A DNA stretch of 37,161 nt from a virus, in the IMG/VR virus record IMGVR_UViG_3300041402_001383, positions 1 to 37,161 of that record; one strand, given 5' to 3'. The notes under the pieces are model-generated. The model had not been told where the DNA came from. It searched no databases and saw only the letters and a list, made by a program, of their open reading frames with translations. This document shows, one piece after another, positions 7,571 to 15,122 of the stretch (positions within the stretch are counted from its first letter, which is position 1; every line of letters begins with the position of its first letter). The translations under genes and the position numbers were made by a program.

Positions 7571-8953
7571 TCATTTGTGGTACTTTTGTCCGGATGCCTC
7601 ATATCGCTTCTTCACCGGATACTCCTTCCAACAGTAATATCCAATGGCGTCAGTTAAGTGGGTTCGCTCCGAATTGCTCTTCTTATCGAGCTCGCCAGAA
7701 CCACCCTCAACCGTTACCGTGCCCTCGAAGTCTTCGATTATGTTCGGGCACTTTGCAGGATCGGCAAACATGCGAACTTCGCCACTCAAACTCTGTAGTC
7801 TCGAATTAACTGAGTTAATACGGTTCCGCTCTCTCGGGTTCGCCTTCGGCACTTTCAAATACACCCGTTCAGCGCCATAATGGGTGTAGAGCTTGCGTCT
7901 AATGAGCTCCCAGTCAGAACCCTCAACCTTGGCCGTCCCCCCTGCACCACCCGTCGCATCGCCGTAAACATAGATGTCACCCTTATGGTCCCCCCAGTCT
8001 CTGATAATACGATCGGTAATCAGGATCGTATTTGAACCTCTGGGAATCCACACCTCACCGATCCATGCCGTTGACCAGGTACTTGTAGACTGGTGTTTCA
8101 CTCGCATTTCCTGTCCGATAGCAGCACAACCGGGAGCTACGTTGAAATCATAACAGAGTATAAGGGGTTGTCGGGGATCGTACTTTTTGAAGAGGTGCCT
8201 GGTATGTGTGGTTTCCTCGAATGGCCAATATGCTCGACCCGTGAAGTTGATGAAACTTGCTTCGTATTCTTGTAGATAGGTGAGCTCGTCTAAATCATGC
8301 TTCGCTTCTTCGATCTCAGATGCCGGTAGTATGTCGGCTGATATCCAATGGAATGCTCGGCGGATGCCGGAGACGTCGCTGATTGCCTTCTTATATTCCT
8401 TGTAATAGTGGTTTCGACCTTCCGGGACACCAATCATGTCGCACCAACCATTACGATCGGAAAGAGCAGGGCGAACGTGCTCCGGCCAGGTTTCTTTCTT
8501 CATATTGCCGTACTCATCCAAGCCTCCGCCATCCCACGGCGTTCCCTCTATTCGCTCTGGTTTGTCCATCCCGAGTACATGGATTTCAGCGCCATTGACG
8601 AGGTAAACGCAAAGATGCGATTCACTGGGAGGTCGTGATTGTAGGTGTTTTGGAACCATCAGTTTGACGTCGTTCCAGAATATACGTTTCGCTTGATCAC
8701 GAGTGGGAGCTGCCAGGAAGTACTTGGGATCGGCGAAAAGAGAACCGCCGTATTTCGGCGGTGCCATCGCTCGAAGAACTGTCTTTCGCTTTAGTAGTTC
8801 CGTCTTTCCGGAACGCCTGCCGGCAGGAACGATGTTAAACCGAGCTCGGGATGCCCAGTATTGAGCTTGAACGGGATGAAACCGTAAGGGATACAAGCGA
8901 TTATCAGTTACCGGGATAACCGGTAAACTAAACGTCTCTTTCGGCTGAATCAT
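7571..8953 (-). CDS. terL: Terminase large subunit
   Basis: A 460-residue ATPase-nuclease that packages DNA into the prohead. Walker A is GRRSGKT (residues 45-51) and Walker B ends in DE (146-147, GGGLDEYGNM). The RNase H-like nuclease domain shows acidic residues in LCYDFN (D269), VYGDATGG (D332) and a late THLTDAIGY (about 438). The length is normal for TerL. The ATG at 8953 has a GAGG site and overlaps the end of TerS by 26 bases, so the two are translationally coupled. It ends in TGA at 7571-7573. Confidence 0.95.
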   Translation of the reverse strand: MIQPKETFSLPVIPVTDNRLYPLRFHPVQAQYWASRARFNIVPAGRRSGKTELLKRKTVLRAMAPPKYGGSLFADPKYFLAAPTRDQAKRIFWNDVKLMVPKHLQSRPPSESHLCVYLVNGAEIHVLGMDKPERIEGTPWDGGGLDEYGNMKKETWPEHVRPALSDRNGWCDMIGVPEGRNHYYKEYKKAISDVSGIRRAFHWISADILPASEIEEAKHDLDELTYLQEYEASFINFTGRAYWPFEETTHTRHLFKKYDPRQPLILCYDFNVAPGCAAIGQEMRVKHQSTSTWSTAWIGEVWIPRGSNTILITDRIIRDWGDHKGDIYVYGDATGGAGGTAKVEGSDWELIRRKLYTHYGAERVYLKVPKANPRERNRINSVNSRLQSLSGEVRMFADPAKCPNIIEDFEGTVTVEGGSGELDKKSNSERTHLTDAIGYYCWKEYPVKKRYEASGQKYHK

Positions 8954-9704
8954 TCCGTTCCTCTATGTCCTTTAATCGTTTATCAAACCTCTTCACGTTA
9001 TCCGGGAGTTCGTCCGGATTTACGGGGACCGAGCCATATAACCTATCGACGGCCTCCTTGATTTCTCGTGCTGCGGTTTCCTTGTCCTTTGGATCGGCGT
9101 CTTTTCGGTCGAGGATGCCCAGGTACCGGCAGAGTGTGATTAACGCTTGAGGTTTGTCGTAGAGTTTGATCTTCACGTTTGTTGTCTTCGGCGTAACCGT
9201 TTCCGAAACTTCTTTCACCACGGCTGTGTCCGTGCGAGAGAGAAGGCGGCTGCTGACGAGTGTGACCCCGTCTTCTCCCCATCTGACGAAATCGCCAATG
9301 TTTGAGTAGGCGATCCGGGCCAGTTCTGACACGACCTGGTCCTGCTCAACACGATTCCGTTTGGTTATCCGATTGTACTCTTTTCTCAACGCTCGGACAA
9401 CTTTACGTTTGCCTAATAAAACGGCGGCTCGCACTGAAGCCCCCTTTTCACTGTACCCTGCACGAACTACAGATTTGGTTCCATTTAAGTCTTTCGGATA
9501 CTCCTGGACAAACCGTCGTTCTAACGGTGTCAAGCCCTCGTCGTCTTTTCGCCATGAGAACCTACGGTCATAAGCGAATCCCGTTCTGAGGGCTGATGTC
9601 ACCCTGCCGGTTATTTGCTTTTCGAGCTTATTGATTTCTCGGTTCAGCTCGAACAAACGTTCCAACAGTATTTTCTTTCGTTCATCGTAATTAGCGTCTG
9701 CCAT
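8928..9704 (-). CDS. terS: Terminase small subunit
   Basis: A 258-residue DNA-recognition subunit of the packaging motor. After a coiled-coil-like N-terminus (EINKLEKQ), residues ~58-110 carry the Terminase_2-type helix-turn-helix: LTPLERRFVQEYP, then GTKSVVRAGYSEKGASVRA. The remaining part is helical and charged, suited to oligomerisation and TerL contact. The start at 9704 follows an AAAGGC site. It directly precedes and overlaps terL. Confidence 0.85.
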   Translation of the reverse strand: MADANYDERKKILLERLFELNREINKLEKQITGRVTSALRTGFAYDRRFSWRKDDEGLTPLERRFVQEYPKDLNGTKSVVRAGYSEKGASVRAAVLLGKRKVVRALRKEYNRITKRNRVEQDQVVSELARIAYSNIGDFVRWGEDGVTLVSSRLLSRTDTAVVKEVSETVTPKTTNVKIKLYDKPQALITLCRYLGILDRKDADPKDKETAAREIKEAVDRLYGSVPVNPDELPDNVKRFDKRLKDIEERNDSAERDV

Positions 9705-9823
9705 TCATAATATGCCTTTATTCAAATTTTATTAGGTTGAAATAGAATGAGAGAATTGTAGTAGAGGTCGTACCGGATAATGCAAGAAAAGAGACTTGGT
9801 GGTGTGAGGAAGTTTTAATGAGG

Positions 9824-9860
9824 AGTGCCTAAACGACGTTAAGATCTACGATTAGGCACT
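9824..9860. terminator. Hairpin downstream of a small membrane-protein gene
   Basis: AGTGCCTAA (9824-9832) pairs perfectly with TTAGGCACT (9852-9860) across a 19-nt loop. It lies between the stop at 9876 and the terS start at 9704 on the minus strand. There is no clean T-run on either side, so it may be a weak terminator, a processing site or a binding site rather than an intrinsic terminator. Confidence 0.4.
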
Positions 9861-9875
9861 TTGAGGTTTGTGGTG

Positions 9876-10016
9876 TTAGTTCCACAGTAGGGCAACGCCC
9901 CAAATAATGGCCAGAATAAAAAGCATTACATCGTCTTGTTTTTTATACCTGCGTTGTGCTTCATCTTCCGGACCCCTGCGTTTATAATATGCTCTTACTT
10001 TTTTTCTACTTGCCAT
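9876..10016 (-). CDS. Small membrane protein
   Basis: A 46-residue protein starting at the ATG at 10016, chosen over an upstream in-frame ATG at 10070 because CAGGAG lies seven bases before it. The N-terminal 28 residues are very basic (KKVRAYYKRRG), and the last 17 (VMLFILAIIWGVALLWN) form one membrane segment. Topology would be a cytoplasmic basic head with a C-terminal anchor. Function unknown. A holin-accessory role cannot be excluded but is not supported. Confidence 0.6.
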   Translation of the reverse strand: MASRKKVRAYYKRRGPEDEAQRRYKKQDDVMLFILAIIWGVALLWN

Positions 10017-10020
10017 ACAC

Positions 10021-10317
10021 CTACTCCTGTTTGAGTTCGTTAGCATAGTGTGGGGGACGCTCGTTTGCACACGACGTGCACATGTCGCCCTTGATTGATG
10101 GGAACCCAGGTTGTTCGCACTTGGGACAAACGTAATCTGTTTTGAGAATCAATGCCCTGGTACCCATCTGTATAACACGGGTTTGGAAGTTAATGACCTC
10201 ACGCCGAAGTTGGCCGAGCTCGGTTAGTATATCGTTTCCCTGGAATAACCTCAGAAGGGCGGCGATTGCGATTATAAGTAAAAGCAATACGATGATGACC
10301 AGGCCAATAGTGCTCAT
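10021..10317 (-). CDS. Membrane-anchored zinc-ribbon protein
   Basis: A 98-residue protein. The ATG at 10317 has an AGGAG site and overlaps the upstream stop as ATGA, so I prefer it to the longer frame from 10419. An N-terminal membrane segment (IGLVIIVLLLLIIAIAALL) is followed by a short helical, coiled-coil-like region and a C-terminal zinc ribbon, CPKC and CTSC. Unknown function. The domain order suggests a membrane-tethered nucleic-acid- or protein-binding module. Confidence 0.7.
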   Translation of the reverse strand: MSTIGLVIIVLLLLIIAIAALLRLFQGNDILTELGQLRREVINFQTRVIQMGTRALILKTDYVCPKCEQPGFPSIKGDMCTSCANERPPHYANELKQE

Positions 10318-10553
10318 TTTTGAGTCTCCTGTTTCTTCTTCAATATAGCCAAGTATTTGTCGCGCTCTTTTGACACCGGATTGTCTGTTTTGAAGGTACC
10401 ACGAAAGCACCTGGGACATAGTATAATAGCACCGATCGCTACCATTTCGCGGTGAGTATCAAAGCATTCATCGCAGTGTTGATTGTAATAAACGCGGATT
10501 GGAGGACCAAAGGTGGAAAACTCTTTTTCAAGATCGTGCGTCTTCTTCGACAT
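10314..10553 (-). CDS. Small zinc-ribbon protein
   Basis: A 79-residue protein with CDEC (about residues 28-31) and CPRC (about 46-49), a two-knuckle zinc ribbon, followed by a basic helical tail. The start at 10553 follows an AGGAGT site that lies in the end of the upstream aminotransferase gene (26-base overlap). It ends in an ATGA overlap with the next gene. Function unknown; it is part of the tightly coupled leftward operon. Confidence 0.65.
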   Translation of the reverse strand: MSKKTHDLEKEFSTFGPPIRVYYNQHCDECFDTHREMVAIGAIILCPRCFRGTFKTDNPVSKERDKYLAILKKKQETQK

Positions 10554-11640
10554 TATTTAGCACTCCTATTATGTTGTTCGTTTCCCTCTCCGACATGTAC
10601 GGGTTTAAAGGTATCTGCAATATACGATTACAAAGTTCCTGAGTTACGTCCGTTCGAAAGTCCTCATCTACGTCGATTACAAACATTTCCAATTCGTGAA
10701 GCGGCTGCGGATAGTAGATCTCACTTGGATACCCTGCTCTTGTCAAAGCTTGTTGAACGAAGTCGCGACTCACGCAATTGCATAAAATGGAAAACACTGC
10801 CCAATTACTGAATCCGGGTGATAGTTGAAAAGCGTACGCGTCTTTATCTAAGTACTCACGATACTTGTGAGCCACGTGTTTTCGGATGTTCACGCTCTCT
10901 TCGAAATCGGTAAACTTTTCGAGTAGGATAGCTGCTGTCATTGTATCCATTCTAAAGTTGTATCCCATTACATAAGCATAATTGTCGCCCCTCAAGCAGT
11001 GGTTTCTCAGGGATCGCACCGCATCGCTCATTTCAACATCGTCACAAAACACCATACCGCCGTCACCGAACGCACCGAGCGGTTTAGTCGGATAAAATGA
11101 GGTGAACGCGTAATCGCCAAAACTCAACGCTTCCTTATGTTCCAATGTAGAACCTAACGAATGGCATCCGTCCTCAATGACCGGGATGCCGAACTTGTCG
11201 GAGATCTGGTTTATTGAATACTCATCGTAAATAACGCCAAACAGATCTACGGGGACGATTGCCTTCACAGCCCCCTCTGGTTGTTTGCTGATTTCCAGAA
11301 GCAGATGGGCTGCCGACATTGTAAAGGTATCAGGGTCAACTTCGATGAAAAGCGGTGTGGCGCCTGTCATTAGAACGGTGGTGGCTGTTGACAAGAAGGT
11401 GAAATCGGGTACTGCCACGACATCACCAGGGCCGATGCCTAACCCTCTCATAATGAGGAACTGAGCTGCTGTTCCGGAAGATACGGCGATTGCATATTTC
11501 CGACCAACGTATTCAGCCAACATGGTTTCAAGCTTTCGAACCTCTTCGCCAAGTATGAAGTCCCTGCGTTCCATTACAGTTCGTACAGCTACATGGCAGC
11601 CAGATATCGGTTGCCGTTCGATTGCATAAATTGATCTCAT
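10528..11640 (-). CDS. DegT/DnrJ/EryC1/StrS-family PLP-dependent sugar aminotransferase
   Basis: A 370-residue enzyme of aspartate aminotransferase fold. The PLP lysine is K186 in SFYPTKPLGAFGDGG, with the cofactor-contacting EDGCHSLG at 156-163 and an SSGTAA phosphate-binding region at 54-59. This family transaminates keto-sugars of nucleotide sugars. The start at 11640 is chosen because GGAGG precedes it and it overlaps the upstream stop as ATGA; an upstream ATG at 11706 lacks this. With the Gfo/Idh oxidoreductase it would make an aminated sugar nucleotide, perhaps for virion, DNA or host surface modification. The two genes are separated by the terminase genes, which is unusual. Confidence 0.88.
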   Translation of the reverse strand: MRSIYAIERQPISGCHVAVRTVMERRDFILGEEVRKLETMLAEYVGRKYAIAVSSGTAAQFLIMRGLGIGPGDVVAVPDFTFLSTATTVLMTGATPLFIEVDPDTFTMSAAHLLLEISKQPEGAVKAIVPVDLFGVIYDEYSINQISDKFGIPVIEDGCHSLGSTLEHKEALSFGDYAFTSFYPTKPLGAFGDGGMVFCDDVEMSDAVRSLRNHCLRGDNYAYVMGYNFRMDTMTAAILLEKFTDFEESVNIRKHVAHKYREYLDKDAYAFQLSPGFSNWAVFSILCNCVSRDFVQQALTRAGYPSEIYYPQPLHELEMFVIDVDEDFRTDVTQELCNRILQIPLNPYMSERETNNIIGVLNNVEEDARS

Positions 11641-11822
11641 TCTTTGTCCTCCGGTTTCCAGGGTATAAACGGTTTGAAGCGAATAACGGAAATGCCGTTG
11701 ACGCAAATCCAGACTCTTCCGTCGTCTGCAACTTGGAACCCGAATTCGCCTTTCAACATTCCGGCTCTCATATCTTCCTCAACGCTGATATAACCTGACT
11801 GGGTGGTTTGTGGATATTCCAC
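11637..11822 (-). CDS. Small hypothetical protein (GTG start)
   Basis: A 61-residue protein beginning at a GTG (11822-11820) with an AGGAGG site five bases upstream. The sequence (LKGEFGFQVADDGRVWICVNGISVIRFKPF, in two parts) looks like a compact beta-rich domain. No family recognised. Its stop overlaps the aminotransferase start, so the two are co-translated. Confidence 0.6.
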   Translation of the reverse strand: MEYPQTTQSGYISVEEDMRAGMLKGEFGFQVADDGRVWICVNGISVIRFKPFIPWKPEDKE

Positions 11823-11845
11823 GCTCGCCTCCTATTGTATTCTTC

Positions 11846-12121
11846 CTATCCGTAGTCCATCTCGGCCTTTACGACTGGACATAAATTGCAAGTGCCGTAA
11901 TTCCACTCTGCCAACCTTCTAATCATAGCCAAATAATCGCCATAACGCTTCGGGGTGAAGATTTTTATAACCTCACCGCGGCTGTCGTGGTCGTCATAGT
12001 ACACAGCGAGCCACCCCTTTGAAGATCGCATTAAATTAATCCTACAAGACGTCCCGAACGGCTTTCCATTCTTTAAAGCAGGCTCGTATAGTCCCCACGA
12101 GTATCCAGGTTTATTTTCCAT
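11846..12121 (-). CDS. Hypothetical protein
   Basis: A 91-residue protein with mixed beta and helical character, a CxxC near the C-terminus (TCNLCPVVKAEMDYG) and a single cysteine near residue 26. No known domain is evident. The ATG follows the upstream stop as TGAAATG with no strong ribosome site, so it is likely translated by re-initiation. Confidence 0.6.
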   Translation of the reverse strand: MENKPGYSWGLYEPALKNGKPFGTSCRINLMRSSKGWLAVYYDDHDSRGEVIKIFTPKRYGDYLAMIRRLAEWNYGTCNLCPVVKAEMDYG

Positions 12122-12122
12122 T

Positions 12123-12404
12123 TCATAATTCGTCTTGCTTCGTCATGCCCCGGAGCGTGCCGACCTGCTTCTCAGTGAGCTCGCCGGCTTCTTTCGCAAT
12201 AGCGGATTCCACCTTCTCTGCAACTCGTGCAGATGGGAGCAGTTTCAGAATCAATCGTTTCGGGCGAATACCCTGCACTTTGAAATGGCTCCCTTTGATA
12301 ACCAGTTCTTCGCCAACTTTGAAAAAGCCCATTACGCCTTGCTTTTGTAAATAGTCGGCCTTCGCGTCCTCTACCTCTTCAAACTCGCCTTTACCTGTAT
12401 CCAT
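12123..12404 (-). CDS. Hypothetical protein
   Basis: A 93-residue protein. The centre (FKVGEELVIKGSHFKVQGI then RLILKLLP) looks like a small SH3-like beta barrel seen in many short phage proteins, followed by a helical, charged tail. The start has an AGAAGGTG site and lies one base after the RuvC-like gene stop. Function unknown. Confidence 0.6.
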   Translation of the reverse strand: MDTGKGEFEEVEDAKADYLQKQGVMGFFKVGEELVIKGSHFKVQGIRPKRLILKLLPSARVAEKVESAIAKEAGELTEKQVGTLRGMTKQDEL

Positions 12405-12405
12405 A

Positions 12406-12954
12406 TTACACCTTCTTTCTGTTTTCCCTCCAGTTCTCCCGGAGCTTTGATGAGTTTTTGATCGCGTACCTTGCGAGACAATACGCGTCGCATATGTTGT
12501 TATCTTCGAATTCTTGCTTGAATTTTAATGCACACCTCATGAGCATCAACTCTTTCTTCGCCTTTCCCTTTCCTCGTCCACATACGAAGGTCTTCAAAGT
12601 TGAGGGCGATACAACGTACATGGGTTTGTTTGGGTACAGTCTTGCGAGCTCGATCCGGATGAAATAGTGTAATCCTGCGAGCTGCGAGCCCTTTTGTCCT
12701 CTGGAACCGAAGGCGATTTGTTCGATCGCTATCGGCCCGAGATTACGAGAATATGTTTCAAGGAATACTTTGATTTGGGTCCAAATGTACAGAATTCGGT
12801 CCTCAATAGCGGTATTTGGACGAGAAGTGATTAGGTGGGTGATTACTCGATCATAGGTACGATTAATGAGTGCAATTCCGGTCGCAGTCAGGCTTGGGTC
12901 GATTCCAACGAAAAGTTTCTCCGTAGTCGTGGGCTTACTCGGTTTCTTCGTCAT
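12406..12954 (-). CDS. ruvC: RuvC-like Holliday junction resolvase
   Basis: A 182-residue nuclease of the RNase H fold. Acidic residues appear in order: VGIDPSLTATG (D19), AIEQIAF (E76), and NNICDAYCLARY (D about 156), the pattern of RuvC. RuvC cleaves four-way junctions. In phages this resolves branched replication products before packaging. The length is close to bacterial RuvC (about 170). The start has an AAGGAG site, and it is the first gene of the leftward operon, next to the divergent control region. Confidence 0.88.
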   Translation of the reverse strand: MTKKPSKPTTTEKLFVGIDPSLTATGIALINRTYDRVITHLITSRPNTAIEDRILYIWTQIKVFLETYSRNLGPIAIEQIAFGSRGQKGSQLAGLHYFIRIELARLYPNKPMYVVSPSTLKTFVCGRGKGKAKKELMLMRCALKFKQEFEDNNICDAYCLARYAIKNSSKLRENWRENRKKV

Positions 12955-13449
12955 TATCAGTTCTCCTTTTTGTAATATACGAGGTCATAGAGGTATACAA
13001 TACATGGGACATAAACACTTTTGTTTCGATAATCATCGACTCATCGAGTAAAATCGCAATTGTTTTTCGTTCTTAAGTACGTGACATAACACACGAATTC
13101 CAGAAATCGGTGAAAATCGTCGAAGATGTGCAGATCCGTTTTTTCCCGAAAATCGGCGATTTTTCACGTATTCGCCGTCATTACGTATGCTTACGATACG
13201 CGAAATCGTCGAAATGAGTCAGAAACGTTAAAAAACAATTTCTCGGATAGCCGTTCTTGTAAACGTCGAGTTGACACACGTTTAAGGTTGGCCTGTGCCA
13301 AAGTAAACCGGTGTTCTATACGCATTCGAAGAATCGTCGAATATTCTCGAATAATGACGTGTAATTTGCGTAGACCGCATTCAAGTATACCTATCTTATA
13401 CCCGATACTATGGATGCACCATGGTTCTTTGACATTATTGAGTTGTTTT
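12955..13449. promoter_or_regulatory. Divergent intergenic region with many short inverted repeats
   Basis: About 495 bases with no convincing gene, lying between the leftward and rightward operons. It is AT-rich and carries repeated AATCG/CGATT-type words, including AAAATCG-G-CGATTTT (13149-13163), AATCGTCGAA twice (13204-13213 and 13331-13340), and TCGAATATTCTCGA (about 13337-13350). A TTGACA at 13429-13434 could be a -35 element for rightward transcription, but the -10 is poor. The leftward promoter presumably lies in 12960-13060. The region may hold operators or an origin. No site is proven. Confidence 0.5.
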
Positions 13450-13785
13450 AGAAAGCAAGTCTAAGCCGGCAGCGAAAAGCGGCCCCCAACGGGGAGAAGA
13501 GAAAAGCGGAACGACCGGATAAGGGCGGGTAAGTAAAAAGCAGCTCAGAAAATATGAATGATGAAATTGAGGTCAGCGGTCCTTAACCGGGAGACCGGAC
13601 CGAAGCCTGAGCAGCGATCGCATCAAAGCTCTACCAGTAAGTCTGCACGTGGTGATCACAACCCAGTCGCTGATTCTCAATTTGGAACCTCCTAAGGATC
13701 CAAGCTTTATTGGATCCACTAAACACGTCCTCTGGGCGTGCTTAGTGGAACTAATAACCATAAACTACGACATGGAGGTCATAAA
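13450..13785 (+). ncRNA. Candidate structured leader RNA of the rightward operon
   Basis: About 335 bases, richer in GC than the DNA before it, with no gene. It can form several hairpins: CCCC-CAAC-GGGG near 13482-13494; CCGG-GAGA-CCGG (a GNRA-type loop) near 13588-13600; GGATCCAA (13696-13703) with TTGGATCC (13710-13717); and ACTAA/TTAGT plus CACGTCC (13724-13730) with GGGCGTG (13734-13740), loop TCT. ACCTCC at 13687-13692 is complementary to the ribosome binding site GGAGGT at 13774-13779, so the last two hairpins could sit inside a helix that hides the start of the first gene. This could be a cis-regulator or a larger phage RNA. Confidence 0.5.
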
Positions 13786-14040
13786 ATGAAAGCAAAAATT
13801 GAGTTAAAACGTTATCAAACACATTTGTGGGTTGTCCTGGTGGACGGAATGTTCATTAACACCGGCATTATTGAGAACGGGAAGTATCAGATGGTAAAGG
13901 ACCTGCAATATGGGAAGCGGTTCACCACTTATAAAGGGTCGAAAGGCTGCTCTAACAAATGCGAAAAGATGTATCCGAAGCACCATGTAATGATCGTTAA
14001 ACTCGAAACCATCCTTGGTGAGATCATTTACACCACGTAA
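13786..14040 (+). CDS. Small hypothetical early protein
   Basis: An 84-residue basic protein, first gene of the rightward operon. The ATG at 13786 has GGAGG seven bases upstream; a longer frame from 13738 would begin inside a strong RNA hairpin and is rejected. The sequence has beta-rich character (HLWVVLVDGMF, then YQMVKDLQYGKRF) and two cysteines. No known family. It probably acts early in infection, judged only by position. Confidence 0.6.
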   Translation: MKAKIELKRYQTHLWVVLVDGMFINTGIIENGKYQMVKDLQYGKRFTTYKGSKGCSNKCEKMYPKHHVMIVKLETILGEIIYTT

Positions 14041-14054
14041 GATTGGAGGCAAAC

Positions 14055-14177
14055 ATGACCGGCGTAATTACAAAAAAACACTTCCTGGAAGTTGCGAAAA
14101 CGTTTGGATGGAGGAAAGCAATTAAGCTTCTGTTCAGCAGCGAGACCGCAGCACTCCGGGTACTAATGGAGGGTTGA
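14055..14177 (+). CDS. Very small hypothetical protein
   Basis: A 40-residue frame from the ATG at 14055 to TGA at 14175-14177, with a GGAGG site five bases upstream. It reads MTGVITKKHFLEVAKTFGWR followed by a helical region ending LRVLMEG. It is basic and helical, with tight spacing to both neighbours. No family is recognised. Translation is likely because of the ribosome site and the operon spacing. Confidence 0.55.
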   Translation: MTGVITKKHFLEVAKTFGWRKAIKLLFSSETAALRVLMEG

Positions 14178-14180
14178 AAA

Positions 14181-14417
14181 ATGATTGATCAAATAGACGG
14201 GAAGAACGTTCCAAACTTTACCTGGATTTGTTGTAGCTTTAAAGACTACCATTTTCATGGCGAGACCGTTGAACCGGAAGCAGGGTTCAGCTCTGAAGGC
14301 GATGTTGCAGAATTCATACGGGCCGTTGAGATGAGCGAAGGTTATACCCCGGTAGTATTTGAATGGGATAGCGAAAAGGACCTTTATTACAAAACCGATA
14401 AATTCAACGAACTATAA
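14181..14417 (+). CDS. Small hypothetical protein
   Basis: A 78-residue acidic protein with a GGAGGG site. It includes WICCSFKDYHFHGE and a helical DVAEFIRAVEMSEGY region. No motif allows assignment. It lies three bases after the previous gene in the operon of small early genes. Confidence 0.55.
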   Translation: MIDQIDGKNVPNFTWICCSFKDYHFHGETVEPEAGFSSEGDVAEFIRAVEMSEGYTPVVFEWDSEKDLYYKTDKFNEL

Positions 14418-14430
14418 AGGAGAATGAAAA

Positions 14431-14715
14431 ATGGGAGACAAGAAAAAATTAGCAAAATTTGTAGAGGATTTTTCAACGGCGGTTAATATGTTTATGGGTA
14501 AAGAAGAATTGAAAGCGACCGCATCGGCTTGTTGTAGCGACCATAGAACATTGCAGCAAAACAAAATGCGATTAATAATGGAAATGTTGAAAGTGTGGGA
14601 CAATGATTTTGTTAATGGCAATTATGATATGAGAAACGAGCAAACTTGCAGGGTGGCGAATAAAATTATGGGTTGCTTAAACGAGTATGAGGACACTGTT
14701 TTTCCCACTGTATAA
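14431..14715 (+). CDS. Small helical hypothetical protein
   Basis: A 94-residue protein with AAGGAG upstream. It is mostly helical, with internal CC and a KMRLIMEMLKVWDND helix. There is no recognisable domain. It is followed by a perfect 10-bp hairpin at 14722-14745. Confidence 0.55.
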   Translation: MGDKKKLAKFVEDFSTAVNMFMGKEELKATASACCSDHRTLQQNKMRLIMEMLKVWDNDFVNGNYDMRNEQTCRVANKIMGCLNEYEDTVFPTV

Positions 14716-14721
14716 CAGCGA

Positions 14722-14745
14722 GGGTATATAGGAAACTATATACCC
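14722..14745 (+). terminator. Perfect RNA hairpin with GAAA tetraloop
   Basis: GGGTATATAG (14722-14731), loop GAAA (14732-14735) and CTATATACCC (14736-14745) form a perfect 10-bp stem just after a stop codon. Only a short TTTT follows, eight bases later, so it may stabilise or punctuate the transcript rather than terminate it. It is not a pistol ribozyme, because the other helices are missing. Confidence 0.45.
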
Positions 14746-14784
14746 GAACGGTTTTGCAGTTAACCTATAAAGGGAGAATGAAAA

Positions 14785-15006
14785 ATGAAAGAATGTATAA
14801 AATGGGACGAAGAGGATAGCAAGTTTGATGAGCTTGACGAAATGTCAGACAAGCTCCGGGCCCTGCGAGACCGGGTAGAGGTGATGGGGTTAAAGCGGAA
14901 CCCGAAATGGGATTCGCTCGATTCAGGCAAGGAAGAACCGCACATCCTGGATTTGTTTGATGAGCTTGTTTCAACGATCGAAAATGAATTCGATGAAGCA
15001 GCGTAG
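14785..15006 (+). CDS. Small acidic protein, paralogue of the 15123-15332 gene
   Basis: A 73-residue acidic, helical protein with a GGGAG site. It shares its layout with the gene at 15123: KW near the start, a central MGLK, then K-x-D, ILD and a closing I-x-NE-x-x-E-x-A. The pair look like tandem duplicates, each followed directly by a pistol ribozyme. Its TAG stop (15004-15006) overlaps the first bases of the ribozyme. Function unknown. Confidence 0.6.
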   Translation: MKECIKWDEEDSKFDELDEMSDKLRALRDRVEVMGLKRNPKWDSLDSGKEEPHILDLFDELVSTIENEFDEAA

Positions 15007-15083
15007 TCGTCTGAGCGACGTTAAACAGTGTCATTAGGCTCAGAGCGGTATCCGGGTTGTTGTGAACGCCCGGATACGTTGAC
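15005..15083 (+). ncRNA. Pistol self-cleaving ribozyme, copy A
   Basis: Stem P1 GTCG (15006-15009)/CGAC (15016-15019) encloses loop TCTGAG (15010-15015), which pairs perfectly with CTCAGA (15039-15044) as the class-defining pseudoknot. The linker TTAAACAG is next, then GTCA (15030-15033), which pairs with TGAC (15080-15083). The conserved GCGG (15045-15048) precedes stem TATCCGGG/CCCGGATA (15049-15056/15069-15076). The expected cut is the G-U step 15078/15079, 44 nt before the next start codon. This matches the known pistol layout element by element. Confidence 0.9.
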
Positions 15084-15122
15084 TTTAATTGAACGTTAAC
15101 TTATAAATTGGAGGGATAAAAA

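Noticed and set aside
10021-10419. Longer N-terminus for the membrane zinc-ribbon protein
   Set aside because: The extra 34 residues overlap the upstream gene and have no ribosome site, whereas 10317 has AGGAG and an ATGA overlap.
13126-13464. A 112-residue open frame in the divergent region
   Set aside because: No ribosome site, composition unlike proteins in this genome, and it covers the inverted-repeat control region.
13450-13785. tRNA or group I intron in the structured leader
   Set aside because: I could not find a cloverleaf with a T-loop sequence or the conserved intron core. The hairpins are better explained as an unassigned leader RNA.
14722-14745. A fifth pistol or a hammerhead ribozyme
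   Set aside because: Only one hairpin is present; the pseudoknot partner, the TTAAATAG-type linker and a CTGATGA core are all missing.
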